A stretch of DNA of 64,000 bases, from NCBI GenBank assembly GCA_963662865.1, contig OY759969.1, forward strand, positions 1,922,001-1,986,000, read 5' to 3'. This DNA comes from JAJDYQ01 sp963662865 (GTDB lineage Bacteria > Pseudomonadota > Gammaproteobacteria > JAJDYQ01). A program made the translations under genes and the position numbers. This document shows, in pieces, positions 63,985 to 64,000 of the stretch (position 1 is its first letter; the number at the start of each line of letters is the position of its first letter). The notes beneath the pieces are model-generated. The model worked only from the letters and a program-made list of their open reading frames with translations. It was not told the origin of the DNA and searched no databases.

Positions 63985-64000
63985 CCTGTAGCCAGAAAGT

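Overview
The window reads as a chromosomal segment of a gammaproteobacterium. It has the cell-elongation operon mreBCD-mrdA, rplM-rpsI, gatCAB, an aerobic Coq7-type ubiquinone hydroxylase, Prc, RppH, PriA and a two-subunit class III polyhydroxyalkanoate (PHA) synthase. Class III PhaEC is typical of purple sulfur bacteria and other sulfur-oxidising gammaproteobacteria, so a relative of Chromatiales or Thiotrichales is a reasonable inference, but nothing seen fixes the genus. I saw no tRNA, rRNA, CRISPR array, prophage or complete insertion sequence.

Layout. 0-4.2 kb: mrdA (cut by the window edge), mreD, mreC, mreB, all on the minus strand; mreC probably starts at an ATT codon. 4.4-4.95 kb: a chimeric pseudogene made of the front of an acyltransferase gene and the back of a TlpA-like thioredoxin gene. 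5-18.1 kb: housekeeping genes (mdh, prc, yaaA, dacA, dat, rpsI-rplM, a [2Fe-2S] ferredoxin, trhP, coq7, gatCAB). 18.3-20.4 kb: a Sel1-repeat protein and a Fic protein with three tandem palindromes in front of it and a small mobile-like repeat on its stop codon. 20.5-23.6 kb: a Slam-type outer-membrane protein and a surface lipoprotein, the latter behind 26 copies of a 7-bp repeat. 23.8-30.2 kb: a complete PHA locus (phaC, phaE, phaA, phaB, phaR, second phaB, phasin). 30.4-36.1 kb: an ABC exporter, a membrane protein, DUF924, an ArsC-like protein and RF3. 36.4-49.1 kb: one autotransporter gene of about 12.7 kb encoding about 4,230 residues, preceded by a run of 28 G (C on its coding strand). 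49.5-58.9 kb: a membrane protein, Sel1 protein, M16C protease, CnoX-like thioredoxin, HPt protein, HAD phosphatase, rppH and a divergent senA/senB pair (selenoneine synthesis). 59.1-63.9 kb: two genes of unknown function, ibaG, an AT-rich gap with four DnaA boxes, and priA.

Main points of interest. (1) Two surface-protein loci each carry a simple-sequence repeat inside a short leader reading frame with a good ribosome-binding site, and each leader ends at, or 5 bases before, a start codon of the surface protein. Both look like phase-variation switches; in the giant autotransporter locus the leader stop and the gene start overlap as ATGA, which suggests switching through translational coupling. 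(2) senA/senB points to selenoneine production. (3) Four consensus DnaA boxes lie upstream of priA. (4) A dispersed repeat family with TTAA ends occurs at five places. (5) The two divergent PHA promoter regions share a motif that may be the PhaR operator.
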